Positions 43,695 to 56,102 of a DNA stretch of 64,000 nucleotides are shown one piece after another (the first letter of the stretch is position 1; every line of letters starts with the position of its first letter). The notes under the pieces are model-generated. The model was not told the origin of the DNA, did no database searches, and was given only the letters and a program-made list of their open reading frames with translations. The stretch covers positions 1,033,048-1,097,047 of the forward strand of contig MNCI01023742.1 of assembly GCA_015680685.1 (NCBI GenBank), read 5' to 3'. A program made the translations under genes and the position numbers. Origin of the DNA: Gnetum montanum. Taxonomy: Eukaryota > Streptophyta > Gnetopsida > Gnetales > Gnetaceae.

Positions 43695-45537
43695 GTGGGT
43701 TTTGTGTCCCCAGATGAGAATAATCGTCTTCTGTTTCACAAGAATTACAGATCAAGCAGCAAAAATTCCTGTGCTTCAGGAGCGGTTGTGGGCTGTGTGT
43801 TTCCAGAGAACCCAGATGAGAAACTCATCAATGAGGACCTGAGGCCACCATCAGAGCAAGAAAGGTCATTCACAGGATGGGAAATGGCCAGCCTCTGGAT
43901 TGGTCTGGTGGTGGGGGTCCCTGCATATAATCTTGCAGGCAGCCTTGTGGAGACAGGCATGGCCTGGTGGCAGGGAATTCTCACTGTATTTGCAGGCAAT
44001 CTGGTTCTGCTTTTTCCACTGGTTTTGACAGGCCATCCAGGCACCAAGTATGGCATTTCATTCCCTGTACTTTGCAGGGCCTCGTTTGGGGTCAGGGGTG
44101 CTCATTTGCCAGCCATGCTGAGAGCCCTGGTGGCCTGTGGCTGGTTTGGAATTGAGACCTGGTTTGGAGGTCAGGCTCTGTTTGTATTACTTAATTCACT
44201 CTTCAATGGCAGAATCACAGGGCCTCTGGTTCCCTGGCTCGGAACCAGTGGCCCTGAGTTTTTATGCTTCATGGCTTTCTGGGTCATTCAGGGACTCATT
44301 ATCTGGGATGGCATGGAGAGTGTCAAGAAGCTGGAGAATTACTGTGCACCAGTGCTGATTGCTTTTTCTCTGGTTTTGCTGCTCTGGGCATATGTCAATG
44401 CAAGGGGATTTGGCTCCATGCTGTCCAGGACTTCTCAGTTTGGCCATGGGGGTGCCCTTGAGGGCAAATTCTGGTCAGTTTTCTTCCCTTCTCTGACTGC
44501 AAATATTGGCTTCTGGGCTCCTGTGGCCCTTAACATACCTGGTATGCAAACCCAAATTCTTCTTCTTGTTTTGTTTTGGCTATTTTTTTAAAACAGGCAA
44601 AATGAAAATTTCTTTTTGCTTTCATTCTTTGTAGAATGAATTTTCTGACCATAACCTGTTTTCATCAATTGATTCCTTCTGTCCTTTTGGGGAAAATCTT
44701 GACAACTGAATCTCAATAGCTGATTCGTAGTATGAATTTTTTGACCATAACCTGTTTTCATCCCTCTATTTTTAGGGAAAATTTTGATCATTGAAGCTCA
44801 ATAGCTGATTTGTAGTATGAATTTTCTGTCCGTAATCTGTTTTCATCGGTTGATTCCTTCTGTATTTTTAGGGAAAATTCTGACAATTGAAGCTCAATAG
44901 CTGATTTGTAGTATGAATTTTTTGTCTGTAATCTGTTTTCATGTGTTGATTCCTTCTGTATTTTTAGGGAAAATTCTGACAATTGAAGCTCAATAGCTGA
45001 TTTGCAGTATGAATTTTTTGTCTGTAATCTGTTTTCATGTTTTGATTCCTTCTGTATTTATGGGCAAAATTTTGACAATTGAAGTTCAATAGCTGATTTG
45101 TATTATGAGTGTCTTGACCATAACCTGTTTTCATCTTTTGATTCCTTCTGTATTTTAGGGGAAATTTGTGACAACCTGAAGCTCAATAGCTGATGTCTAT
45201 ATAGTTTTATATGAAACTCTTGAACGTGCTTTTCAGATTTCACCAGGTATGCCAGGTGTCAGGCAGATCAAATTGTTGGTCAACTGGGGCTACCAATTTT
45301 CATGGGTGCATTTTCACTCCTGGGCCTGACGGTGACCTCCTCCACTGAAGTGATTTTTGGACATATGATCTCAAACCCAATTGAGGTCCTGGGCAAAATA
45401 GGGCTGCCTGTAACACTTTCTATCATAGGGATTAGCATGGCAACTTTGACAACAAATATTCCAGCAAATGTTGTGGCTCCGGCAAACACTTTGGTAAACA
45501 TCAATCCTTCTTTATTCACATTCAGAAATTTACTTTT
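43695..45537 (+). CDS. NCS1 nucleobase transporter (PLUTO-like), copy 2: two open exons, 3' end missing
   Basis: Exon 1 ends at 44541 and exon 2 starts at 45237. The intron begins GTATGC and ends TTTTCAG, and splicing joins the frame exactly (NIP then [12 protein letters not shown]). All of exon 1 (from about 43695) and exon 2 are free of stops. Motifs: [101 protein letters not shown] and [14 protein letters not shown]. These are the helix and substrate-site signatures of plant NCS1 purine/uracil transporters. Homology to copy 1 stops at FTFR (45537); the last two or three helices are absent and AT-rich DNA follows. No ATG precedes residue 64 (43884), so an upstream transit-peptide exon may be missing. 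It is either a recently truncated gene or part of a gene whose ends lie elsewhere. Confidence 0.85.
44631..45194 (+). repeat. Intronic minisatellite: six units of ~96 bp in the copy-2 transporter intron
   Basis: Units start at 44631, 44727, 44812, 44908, 45004 and 45100. Five are about 96 bp and one is 85 bp. Each reads GTAGTATGAATTTT, then GACCATAACCTGTTTTCAT, then TTGATTCCTTCTGTATTTT, then AGGGAAAATTxTGACAA, then TGAAGCTCAATAGCTGATT. The array fills most of the intron (44542-45236). Confidence 0.95.
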
Positions 45538-46149
45538 AGTTTCATTTTTATTTATTATGGCTTTGTGTCTTTATTTGATGTAAACTAGAAAAAATCCATA
45601 AAAACTTTAAAATAGAAAAGTAAAGGAATATGTAAGTTTCTTTTCAACAATGGCTTGCCGTGGCCTAAAACTGGTAGCATAAACAAGTAACATGGCCTAC
45701 CATGGCCTAAAATTGGAAAAATGCTTAAACAACCTATGCCCACTATGGCCTAAAACTAGTAAGCATCTCTATTATCTTATTTACATTTTAGCCTATGATT
45801 GCATCATTTAGCCATCTAACTTTATAGTCAAAATTAGCGTAGTTGTTTAGAATGTTTATATCACTAGAACAGTATATAGCCAAAACTAAAACTAGAAATT
45901 TAAATTTAAAATTTTTATAAAATACATAGTCATGGCCACACTGTGAAAAAATGTCCAAAAATATATAATAATCATCCATAACATATTCTTGGCTAATAAT
46001 AGGCATAAACAAAAATACAAAAAACATGCAACCAACAACCACTGGGACCTCCAATGTCTCCTGATGCCTAAAATACAATAACACAAAAGTCATCAATAAC
46101 CAACAACCAAAAATATAACTTAAACCAATCTAAAAATAAAACTAAAAGA
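45538..46149. other. AT-rich DNA after the break in copy 2
   Basis: No gene recognised. The first part holds several copies of a short string, (G/C)ATGGCCTAAAACTGG or a variant (about 45655, 45700 and 45745). The rest is low-complexity AT-rich sequence. It marks where the transporter homology is replaced by foreign DNA. Confidence 0.45.
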
Positions 46150-49019
46150 TAGAACACATCAAACCTATGGGGAATCTAGCTCCATAACTTCTAGGAGTAG
46201 ATGCTAAAGGCCATTCTCCAAACGATGGAGAATCTGGTCCTCCATCATGTTGGCCCAGTCAATATCCCCAAAATAAAAGCTTGAGAGGATATCGGTTCTG
46301 TCCACTATGGTCCAATAGGTGGTTCTTGAGTGATGGTAGCTACAAAAGTCTCACCTGCAATAGTAGTGATCTAAGGAGTAGGGAATTTTTTCACTGTGAG
46401 AATGCTCTCAAAGAGCTAGTAGGCACTCTTCACCTAAATCCCTTGAATGAAAAACTCTCTCTTGCATCATTCAATTTACTTCTCTTTAAGCCACTTTAAG
46501 TAGGCCCCCTAATTAGGCTTATACTATCGCTTATGGTCCTTTTGTATCTGATCCCACTTTAAGACCCATGCACAGTGATCTTTCCAATCCTTGGCCTTTT
46601 AGGAGATGAGATTTATTTGCATATGCTGCTTTGCATTCTCCTATGAAATTTTCACCTTGTCATGGATGATACTCCAGTAGAAAGCCTACATAATCTCTTT
46701 GGTCTACAAGTTCTCTAAGTTAGCCACGTGGGCTTCCATAAAGGCCTTGCGATTTTGAAGATCCATAATCATTGTTTTCTACCATTAGGTCTCCTCCCTC
46801 AAGGCCACAACCTACTCCCATAGGTATTGATTGAACCTCTTCATCTTCCATAAAGTTTTTGCACACGAAATTGCTAGATTAGTAGCAATTTTGTACAACT
46901 TCAAGGGTACACTCTGTACATTGAAGGGAAACTTCGACAAATAGTCAAGCTTGATGTCTCAGCTAGGGTTCCACTCCATAGATGGCATTACAAATAACAC
47001 ATACACATAACCATAAAATACAACCATAAACATAGTTTACAACACCATCATGTAAACATAACCTATAGCATAGCAAAACAACTAAGGCATAGGAAACAAA
47101 GCTCTTACCTATCTTGGGTGCAACTTGTTGAAACTAGTCAATGATGTCCTTGGCCATCCTGCTCATGAACTCTATCTTACTCAAGACCTCTACCCATGGT
47201 TTTATACAAAACATAGGGGTAGGGGCCTTCGATGGTGACTCAAGAACTACTATAAGCATAACAATCATTGAACATTTAGATTAAGAATCAAACATAAAAC
47301 CATAGGATATAACAAGAAGCGTTAAGACATGTGCATACCTAGCTCCTCCTCTTCCTCCTCTAGGATGACTATGGAGGATGCACTAGGCATTGCCTCACCA
47401 AACAAGGCATTTAGATCATCTAGACCTACGTTGGCAAATCCTTCAGCCTCATGATGCTATAAGATCATCTCTTTTGAATACCTTTGTTCTTCCTCCACTA
47501 TAGCTGTTGCACACCTCTACGCTTCCTCCTTTATAGCAGCTTGGGCTACCATGTCTTGATGCTTATCTATAACAACCATAGCATATAAAAAATGATTAGC
47601 ACATGAAACCATAACATAGCCAAAAATTTTAAAACATAGATAAAACATACCCATGACTAGCTAATGTGATGTTCTAAGCTTAAACTTAAGCTTCTTCTAG
47701 GTGGGTTACTCTAATGCTAGTGGTGCTTCCTCAAAGGCCTCTTAAGCTTGGTCCTAGCTACTCTTTTGGCCTCTCTAAGTAACTGTTTGACCATCAAGAT
47801 GCTTGTTGGGATTGTGACAGGCTCCTCTCCCATGTTATCAAGGGATTCACACTGCCTATCATTAAGATCCTTGATTATGACAGATAGCAACTCATCCATC
47901 TCATCCAATGGGTTCTGGAACTACATGGTTGGATAAATGTGCTTCATCCAAGGCCTGGAAAGTTGGTCTAGGTCTTGGGTCATCCATTGTACATTCCTCC
48001 ACACCACCAAGAAATCTACAAACCTCTTCAAATAACCTAAAAATAATGAAAAATGCATGTGGATTATGATAGAGGTACCATGATGGAGTTTGAGAATTTT
48101 CTCTTGAAGCCCAGTAGCCAAGGAAGCCATCTAGTTAAATTTGGTATCCTCCATTAGGATTCTCTTGAAGGTCCACCACTACACAATGCTAATTATCTTC
48201 TTTTGTAATAATGACTTAGAAGACACATGAGATTTGAAAAAAAAGGATATAATGCCTTTGCTTCAAGATTTGTGAAGCCATCCACAAAAAGCCTAGAGTG
48301 ATCCTTATTGGCACCAAACGATCCCAAAGCTTCCTTGCAATGGCCCACTTCCTTCACTATTCTAGTGGAAACACTTGCTTTGTCATTAGGAATACCAAAC
48401 AACTTATAGAAGGTGATTTCATCAATGGGTATGGTAATCAACATGTCTCGAATGATGGTGCTAAAATGATCAACTTCTTCATCAAAGGAGTTGATGACAT
48501 TCGACATCTTTGCAATGGGAATGGAAGGGAAAGGTGTCATGAACACATTAAGCAAACCCATATGCTCAATATTTTCTTGGATGTATCTAGGCACCTGCCC
48601 ACTCAACCACTCTCATGTTGGTATCATCTCACCAAATTTCAAGATGAGTGTATCCTCATGACATCCTAAAACTAATAATGTGATGGTGGCGGAGGTGGAA
48701 GATCTTGTAAGCTAACAACAAACACTTAGCATCAACATAGGCATTTCTAATAGCTAGTTGAAATAATAGAATGATTAAGACCTTAGTAACCATGAAGCAT
48801 TAGGCATTACAACCCTTGTGTTTACCTTGCTTCTTCTTACTTGATCTAGCTTGTGTAGAGGTCCTAGCTGGAAAGGTTTGATTCCCCAACCATCAACTTT
48901 GTATTATCTTGTTGGCCATACACCTCTTGTAGATAGGGTCGAATTACTTAGTGCATCTATTAAAGTCCCCTCTTAACTATTAATACACAATGGCTCTAAT
49001 CTTGGGGTCCTTGGTAAGT
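46150..49019 (-). pseudogene. Decayed, apparently intron-containing minus-strand gene of unknown function
   Basis: A run of coding-like blocks separated by intron-like DNA with GT and polypyrimidine-AG borders. One is an open stretch of 137 codons at 48606-48193 (contains EITFYKLFGIPNDKAS), another block begins after TTTTTAG near 48040, one at 47908-47717 contains MDEMDELLSVIIKDLNDRQC, Glu-rich helices lie near 47560-47340 (EEEEEE-type), and further blocks run down to about 46500. Stops interrupt most blocks. The FYKLFGIP wording and the coiled-coil C-terminus are like those of the plant-transposon-domain ORFs of elements A and D, but I could not align it convincingly. It may be a host relative of that ORF. 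Element C is inserted at its upstream side (49019/56103). Confidence 0.42.
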
Positions 49020-49024
49020 ACATC

Positions 49025-50055
49025 TAATGAATCATTAATTGGTTGAGATATCATTGATGCTACATCACAGCTATGATATCATTAATGCTATATTGCATTT
49101 GCAATATCGTTGGTGTTATATTACATTTTTTTTTGACAAAAAGTCAATTTTTGGTCAACTAACATATCGAAGCTCCGATATCTTAGCTCTAATATCTTAG
49201 CTCCAATATCTGATATGCAATATCATGTATTTGATATCAGATCACATGCTACATTATTGAATATATGATATCAGGGGATGTGTGTTGGCCTATAAATATA
49301 ACAATCGGGCACACTATTTTGGAGTAAATTAGTCAATAGTCAATAGAGTAGCCAAACTCTTACAGTTTTATTTTGCAGTCTTAGAGAAGAGTCTGTGAGT
49401 GCCCACAATGTGGATCTAAGTTAGTTGTACAGTGTCTTAATCAAGTGGCAATGTACTTGGACACACTCCATGAATGCCAATAAGATCGAGATTGATTCTT
49501 ATTTATTGTAGCACTTTGACTTAGATTAGATTTACTTTTCATGCAATTTACTTTTCATGTACTTAGTTAATATTTACATTTTTATGCATGTTAATGAATT
49601 GGTGGAATGAGTGTGACTAGTTTCGAGTGTAAACACGTATTCACTTGGTAATCCCAATAGCATTATCACTTGGTTTTCCCAGTAGCATAGTGCTTGGTAA
49701 TCCTAGTAGTGGATACATGGGTTCAAGATGTGTAGAACAAGCTGGGAACAAACACTCATCACTTGTAGGCTAGTTTAGAATTTACTTTCCATTGTTAATT
49801 TGCTTAATTAATTGATTTCTTTATTACCATTAGGAGTAGCATAAGGCCAAAACAACATCAATTATCATATGCCTCACTTTGGACTAAACCATATGTGACA
49901 AAGCTACCACTAGTCCAAGTGGGAAGATAGAAAACTATAATCAAGACATAACGATCTAGATGCCACAACTAGTCCCATCCATAGAATTCAACTGGATCAT
50001 GTGTGAATGCTTGTGATTCGTATGGTTGGGCATAAGGGTATATCACTGCTCATCA
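49025..50055 (+). repeat. 5' LTR of element C
   Basis: TAATGAATCATTAATTGG ... GCTCATCA. U3 contains many GATATC-type strings (ATTGATGCTACAT and GATATCATT, then GATATCTTAGCT and ATGATATCAGGG) before a CTATAAATATAA box near 49292. The primer-binding site after 50055 (TTGAAGCCATTGTCAGGAAA) is a strongly decayed tRNA-Asp type. Confidence 0.88.
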
Positions 50056-50186
50056 TTGAAGCCATTGTCAGGAAATGATGCTAGTTATCTAGATTAGTTA
50101 TATTATACATGATTGTTGTAAAGGTATTAATGATCTATCTTTTAGAAAATATTAATATTTTAAGTCACACATTATTAGGTAAAATC

Positions 50187-53012
50187 ATGTCTTCTTCACA
50201 TAGGACCAAGATTGCATCACATGATGAAAGCACTCATAGGATAAATGATAGGATTTATAATGAAGAAAATTGGAGTGAAAAACCTCAAGTAGGGGTTTCC
50301 TATGGTCATTTAGACCCTTACTACACTCAAAGACTATGTTCAACTAATGCAGAAAATCCTAGAGAAGATTGAGGATGTCCTAGAACAAGAAGGGTCTCAA
50401 GGCCAAGGACCTTCTTAAAACCTAGAAACGACAAATCAAGGGACCATGGGGAGAACTATACAAGCCATGGCAATTCTCCTAGTTTCTCATCTTCCTCTTC
50501 CTCTTCAACATCTAGTTTTGATGAAGATGAACATAGGTATAGAGATAGAACTCTGCTATGGGATCAAGATAAAGATAAAAATCATATCCAAGGGAAAAAT
50601 AAAAAACATCAAAATGAGCATAGACAAGATCATCACAATTAGACAAATAGAAATATAGATTATCACCATGATGTGTTCGGTAAAAATGAACCCTTGTTGG
50701 GTACTAGGGTCTTAACATAGATTAGGAAGGCAGTTCAAATACCCCAAAGGCATCAAAGGGACAAGCACATCAAATGGCTTGACATAAACAACATTCCTAA
50801 ATTTAGGGAAGGCTCTAATTTTGATCCACAACATCACTTACATGCCTTCCATGATGCTTGTGCCTTGCAGAATATCAAAAATAAGTAGCAAAAGCTTAAG
50901 ATCTTTCCTAAGATACTACTAGATGAATCTGGAAGTTGGTATTAATCATTGGAACCAAATTCCATCCACCAGTGGTCCACAATGTTGGAAATTTTCAATG
51001 AAAAATACTAAACCTATGCAAGTGTGTTCAACCTAAGGAAATAAATCCAAGGGTAGAAGTAAGAAAATCACAAACCCTTCGATGTGGCCTTGGATAGATA
51101 CTATTTGCTACTACATAGATGTCTCGGCCATGATTTCACTCAAAAAGAGAAACTTTTCCACATCATAGATGGGCTTCATAATAAAATGAGGGAGACCCTT
51201 GGGATTTATGCCCAAGTTCAGTTATATGAACAGGAAGTCCATCAAATACAAAGGCTAATTTAGTGGGTTCCAAAAGAAGAAGAAGAGCAATGTAAACAAG
51301 AGAATGTAGAGGAAAATAATTGGGATCCAACTCTTCAAAAGAAAAGGATCCATAACTATGATGAGGAAAAAGAGGAAGCTCTTAATGAGATGACTTCACA
51401 ACAAATGTTGCTAATACAAAAGTATATTGACGAGCTTGAAGCAAAGTTGGATAATATGTCAGAATGGATAGATGAGAAAGCTAAAACTTGCATAGAAGTC
51501 ATAGAGGAGAGAGTAGTGCAAAATGAATCAAGTGTCACAAAATGAGGAAAAAGAACTAAGAAATAGGTAGGAACACTTATTGACAAAAAGGAAAAATAGC
51601 TATAGAAGAAGAGGCTATAGACTCAACCATAAAAGAAGATGATGGATGTGACATCTACCTATATGACCATCCAAAGGGCTATTGCCCAATCATGTTACAT
51701 CTTCATGAGTATTGGGCTTTTGCATTGAATCCCAAGTTTGTAGAAAAGAAAATATCTAAGAAATTACATTACTTATAAGGTAATTGTAGATAGTCCTACA
51801 ACCAATTGTACTATCCTAGTGGGAATTCTTACTAGCCTTAACACTATCATCAACTGTAGTGGCAAAACCCATAGTTGTGGGGGAGGCCATCATCAAACTA
51901 GCACTACCCTTACTACCAACTAAACCCATATGAATATTACATTCAACAACCTATTTTCCCAACTTGTTCTACTTCCTCTACCTCAAATCACTACTACCAC
52001 TCTCTTGAATATCATCATCTTGCAACATCTCCAATGAGATCACCACCTCACACCTCTCATCCTTCATCATATCCTCAATATTCTCATAGTTCCATCCACC
52101 ATATGTCATTGCCAACAACACAAGAATGTTTAGCACCATGAAATAAATGAGAAAATGTCAGCTATGTTATGAACATATACAAAAATGATAATACTAGTAG
52201 ATCTCCACCACAATCTAGGAAACATCCTTTCTTTAGGATAGTTCCCATGCATGAGCAAAAAACTTGTAGAGCTACTAGCAAATCAAAACCTGCACAAGGC
52301 TAATCTGGTGCAACTTCCTTTTTCATAAAAATGATGTCTCTTAATCATATGTAAAACCCAACATCCATTCCTACTCCAACACAAGACATAAATAATAATC
52401 CTATCATTATGGAGAGACAAAAGAATCCATGCATCACCAATAATGATAAAGGATGTAGTTGTGGGTTGGAAGTTTGAAATATTAACACAACCCCTATATT
52501 GACCCACTATAAAGTTTAGGAGCAACTATGTGAGAAAAAGCCAGTCTACATAGTAGCCACTAAACTAAAAGACACCCAATGACTTGAAAATGAGAATATA
52601 AAACTATTTTAAAGGTACATGAAAGCAAATGATTTGCTTATTAGTTCTAGAATTAAGAAAATAGATCAAATAGAGGACTTAGATGCATATATCTTACACT
52701 CTGATTAGACACTGAAAAAGGATATTAAACACAAAGACTTGGGAATTAAAATAGAAAATCAAGAAGAAGAAGCAAATAGATTTGGACCTCAAAAAATGGA
52801 AATACCTTTAAGTCCAGATGAATATACATCTCTAAATGATCCAAACGAGACTATCACCAATGTTAGATGTGCTACTACATGATTAATTAAATTAGTAATG
52901 GTAATAGATGGGAAACCGATGGTGTATAAGCAGGGGATTGTGTGGTCCATCTCTTGAATGTACAACCATATAATTAGTTGTGGAGGAGATGCTCCATCCT
53001 TGTTTAAGAACT
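50187..53012 (+). pseudogene. gag: Decayed gag of element C, longer than those of A and B
   Basis: ATG at 50187 (MSSSHRTKIASHDESTHRIN). The core follows with stops: HHLHAFHDAC, LKIFPKILL, FNEKY, LFHIIDGLHNKMRETLGIYA. A charged helix (about 51300-51480) and the Cys/His motif CDIYLYDHPKGYCPI with LHEYW (about 51650) come next, then a Tyr/Pro/Ser-rich part. After that the sequence continues with a further ~250 codons (to about 53012) including PLSPDEYTSLNDPNETITN, which have no counterpart in A or B. Confidence 0.82.
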
Positions 53013-55104
53013 AATAAGTGTTTTTCACTTTTTTGTTTTATAATTTTTTATCATTTTTCTATTTCTTTCAAAATTTTTTGATTCTTCATATGTTTTCCAT
53101 TTCTTAATATTTTTCTTTTCTTTATACTTTTCTCTTTTCTTAAGTCATTTTCTTTATGTTTATGCATGTATTTGTTTTATTTCTATTAATAATATTGCCA
53201 GGTCATGATGCAGAAGTCAATGTTATGTGTTGGGTTTTTGTTCTATGGTATTAGAATGATTGGGTAAGTAATTATGTAAAGTAGTAAGACCACCTCGTCC
53301 ATCCCTCCAGTTCTCTAAATAATAGGTCTTTATAATGAAAACACTTTGGCTATTCTTTTATGAAACTAAAATTCATCAATGATCATTGTACCTTGAAGAA
53401 AGAGGAAATGACCAAGTGGGGATGGCAAAGGATGTGACCTCAAGGGGACTTGTTGGGTTCTTTTCTTGACTTCCTTCATGTGGTTTATGACTCCTCTTAA
53501 AACGTATCATTAATCCTCTATCAACCAATAAAAAGGAAGCTATGTCTTTGCATGGTGTGGCTCCCATCTAAAGAAAACAAGTAAACAAAAAAAAAAGAAA
53601 AAAGAAAAAAACAAATAACAATAATGGGCATTTAAAGCACATTTCTTAGACACAATAATGTGCTACAAGCATAGGTTATGGGGCTAGAAAGACATGTTAC
53701 CCATGCCTGAAGATGCATCTCTAACTAAGGCCCTTCCTTCCTTCTTTTCTTTTCTTCTTTTTCTAGAGTGATGATTGTTCTTTGAGATGGTTGTGGACTC
53801 ATAGTGGTTGGTAGGAAGGAGCACATCAATGCAAGGTCATTATTCATGGTATGTACTTGATTTGAACTTGGATAGATAGGTATGCTAATCATTTTAATCA
53901 CATTCTTCACAAAAACCTATTGTGGACATGGTCAAGTATCTTACATCCCAATCTATGCAATCCCTTCTCATCCCATTATTCACCCCACTGTTGCATGCAC
54001 TTAGGAGCCTTTTGGTTTTGTGTAGTATAGTGCAACATCCTAACCACGTTAGTTGTGTGTTGTTTGGAACATACGTATGGAATACATTTAACTTCTTGGA
54101 TGTCCACGGACATCTATAGCAGTGGTTATGCAAGGGCATTATGGTAGGAGCTTACTTTGGGCAGGATCCTCTTGCATAACTTTTGTTGATCATGGCTTTC
54201 AACTAACCTTTAAATCTTCCAGCACATCAATGACAATTTCTCTGAATTTATGCATGATTTTGGGACTAATTCTTATCCGTTTCATTAACCTTTCCTACTT
54301 TTCTTTTTCCATATCCATTAATATTTCTTGATCATCTTTTGAATTAGAGCTTTCATTTCAATTGTTAAGAAACTTATGTGCTTACCAGAGTTATGCTTAT
54401 TAGTCATGGAGGCTAGGGATGTCTGCTTTCAAATTTTTCTAACATCCTATTTTCGAACATCATAGCAACTAATAGTAATTAATCACCTTGGGTATAGTAT
54501 GCTGTAATCATTTTGTGCTTAAATGAAAACTAAGGGATCTGAAAAGGGTTAATTATTAAGGAAAATTTACCAATACTAATGTTGATCCTTTTGTAACTAC
54601 AAGTGATGCTAAAAGAAATGCCTAAAGAAGAAGGTTTTTTGCCAGGCATGAAAAAAAAGCCAAGAGGAGGATAATGGAGGATATGCCCATGGACAAATTG
54701 TAGCACATATAAGATAGCAGCTCAAACCTCACATGTTTGTTAGATCCATGCAATAATGAGAAGAAATTTTAGTTCACCCTTCAAGAATGTTCTGCATAAC
54801 TAGAGAATCATCGACATAACAATCAAGGTTAAAAGTCTACCACTGCTAGCAGCAACAAGAAGAATCATCTTCATCGAATTCTTGAAGACCTTTGTAAATT
54901 CTGTAATCTTCAATGTCTATCTAGTCTTTTTATCACTCTACCATTTTGTATGCATCCACTTAAATAAAATTTTGTAATGCGGCACTCAGAGTTAGTTAGT
55001 AGTTAGCATCAGTTAATAATTCCATCATTTTAAATTTTTTGTAAAGGAAGCTCGATCCTATTCTATTAACTTGAAGATGATTTTTTACTCAATTGTGAGG
55101 GTAT
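53013..55104 (+). other. Untranslated spacer of element C with a small extra-ORF remnant
   Basis: Landmarks shared with the other elements: GATGTGACCTCAAGGGGACT near 53430, an A-rich run at 53585-53615, GCTACAAGCATAGGTTATGG near 53662, and AAGGGCATTATGG...GGATCCTCTTGCATAAC near 54132. At about 54619 ATGCCTAAAGAAGAAG opens a decayed frame, probably what is left of the extra ORF. GTGAGGGTA before the 3' LTR is the polypurine tract. Confidence 0.55.
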
Positions 55105-56097
55105 GATGAATCATCAATTGGTTAGGATATCATTGATGCTATGTTACATCTATGATATCATTGATGCCATATTGCATCTATTTGACAAAAAATCAATTTT
55201 TGATTAGCTAACATATTGGAGCTCCAATATCTTAGCTTCGATATGTTAGCTTTGATATTAGATACACGATATTATGTATTCAATATTAGATCACATGCTA
55301 TGTTATTAAATATCCAATATCAAGGGATGTGTGCTAGCCTATAAATATAACACCTGGGCACACTATTTGGGAGTCAATTAGTCAATAGAGTAGCCGAAGT
55401 CTTGCAGTTTTATTTCATAGTCTTAGAGAATAGTCAGGGAGTGCTTGTAGTGTGGATTTGAGTTAGTTGTAAAATGTCTTATTCGAGTGGCAATGTACCT
55501 GGACACATTCCATGAATGGCGATAAGATTGAGATTGATTCTTATTCATTGAAGCACTTTGACTTAGATTAGATTTACCTTCCATGCAATTTACTTTTCAT
55601 GTACATAGTTAATATTTACATTTCCATGCATCTGAATGAATTGGTGAGATAAGCATGACCAATTTCAAATGTAAACACATATTTACTTGGTAACCCTAGC
55701 ATCGTTATTACTTGGCATGTCCAGTAGCATAGCACTTGGTAATCTTAGTAGTGGAAATGTGGGTTCATGATGTGTATGGCAAGCTAGAAATGGATACTCA
55801 TCTTTTCTAGGCTAGTTTAGAATGTACTTTTCATCGCTAATTAGCTTAATTAATTGATTTATTTATTACCATTAGGAGTACCATAAGGCCAAAACAATAT
55901 CAATTATCATATGCATCACTTTGGACTACATCATACATGATAAAGCTACTACTAGTTAAAGTGGGAAGACACTGAATTATGATTAACACATAGCGATCTA
56001 GATGCCACAACTAGTCCCATCCATGGAATTCGACCAGATCATATGTGAACACTTGTGATTTGTATGGTTGGGCGTAGGGTTACCTCACCGCTCATCA
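55105..56097 (+). repeat. 3' LTR of element C
   Basis: TGATGAATCATCAATTGG ... GCTCATCA, with the same GATATC-rich U3 and a CTATAAATATAA box near 55342 as the partner at 49025. Differences are mostly transitions. Confidence 0.9.
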
Positions 56098-56102
56098 ACA
56101 TC

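Larger units (their letters stand above)
49025..56097 (+). mobile_element. Retroelement C: gag-only non-autonomous LTR element
   Basis: LTRs at 49025-50055 and 55105-56097 flank a long decayed gag and a spacer; no pol motif was found. A perfect target-site duplication ACATC (49020-49024 and 56098-56102) fixes the ends. The 5' terminus reads TAATGAATC where the 3' LTR has TGATGAATC, a single transition in the canonical TG. The LTRs are longer (about 1 kb) than those of A and B. Confidence 0.9.
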
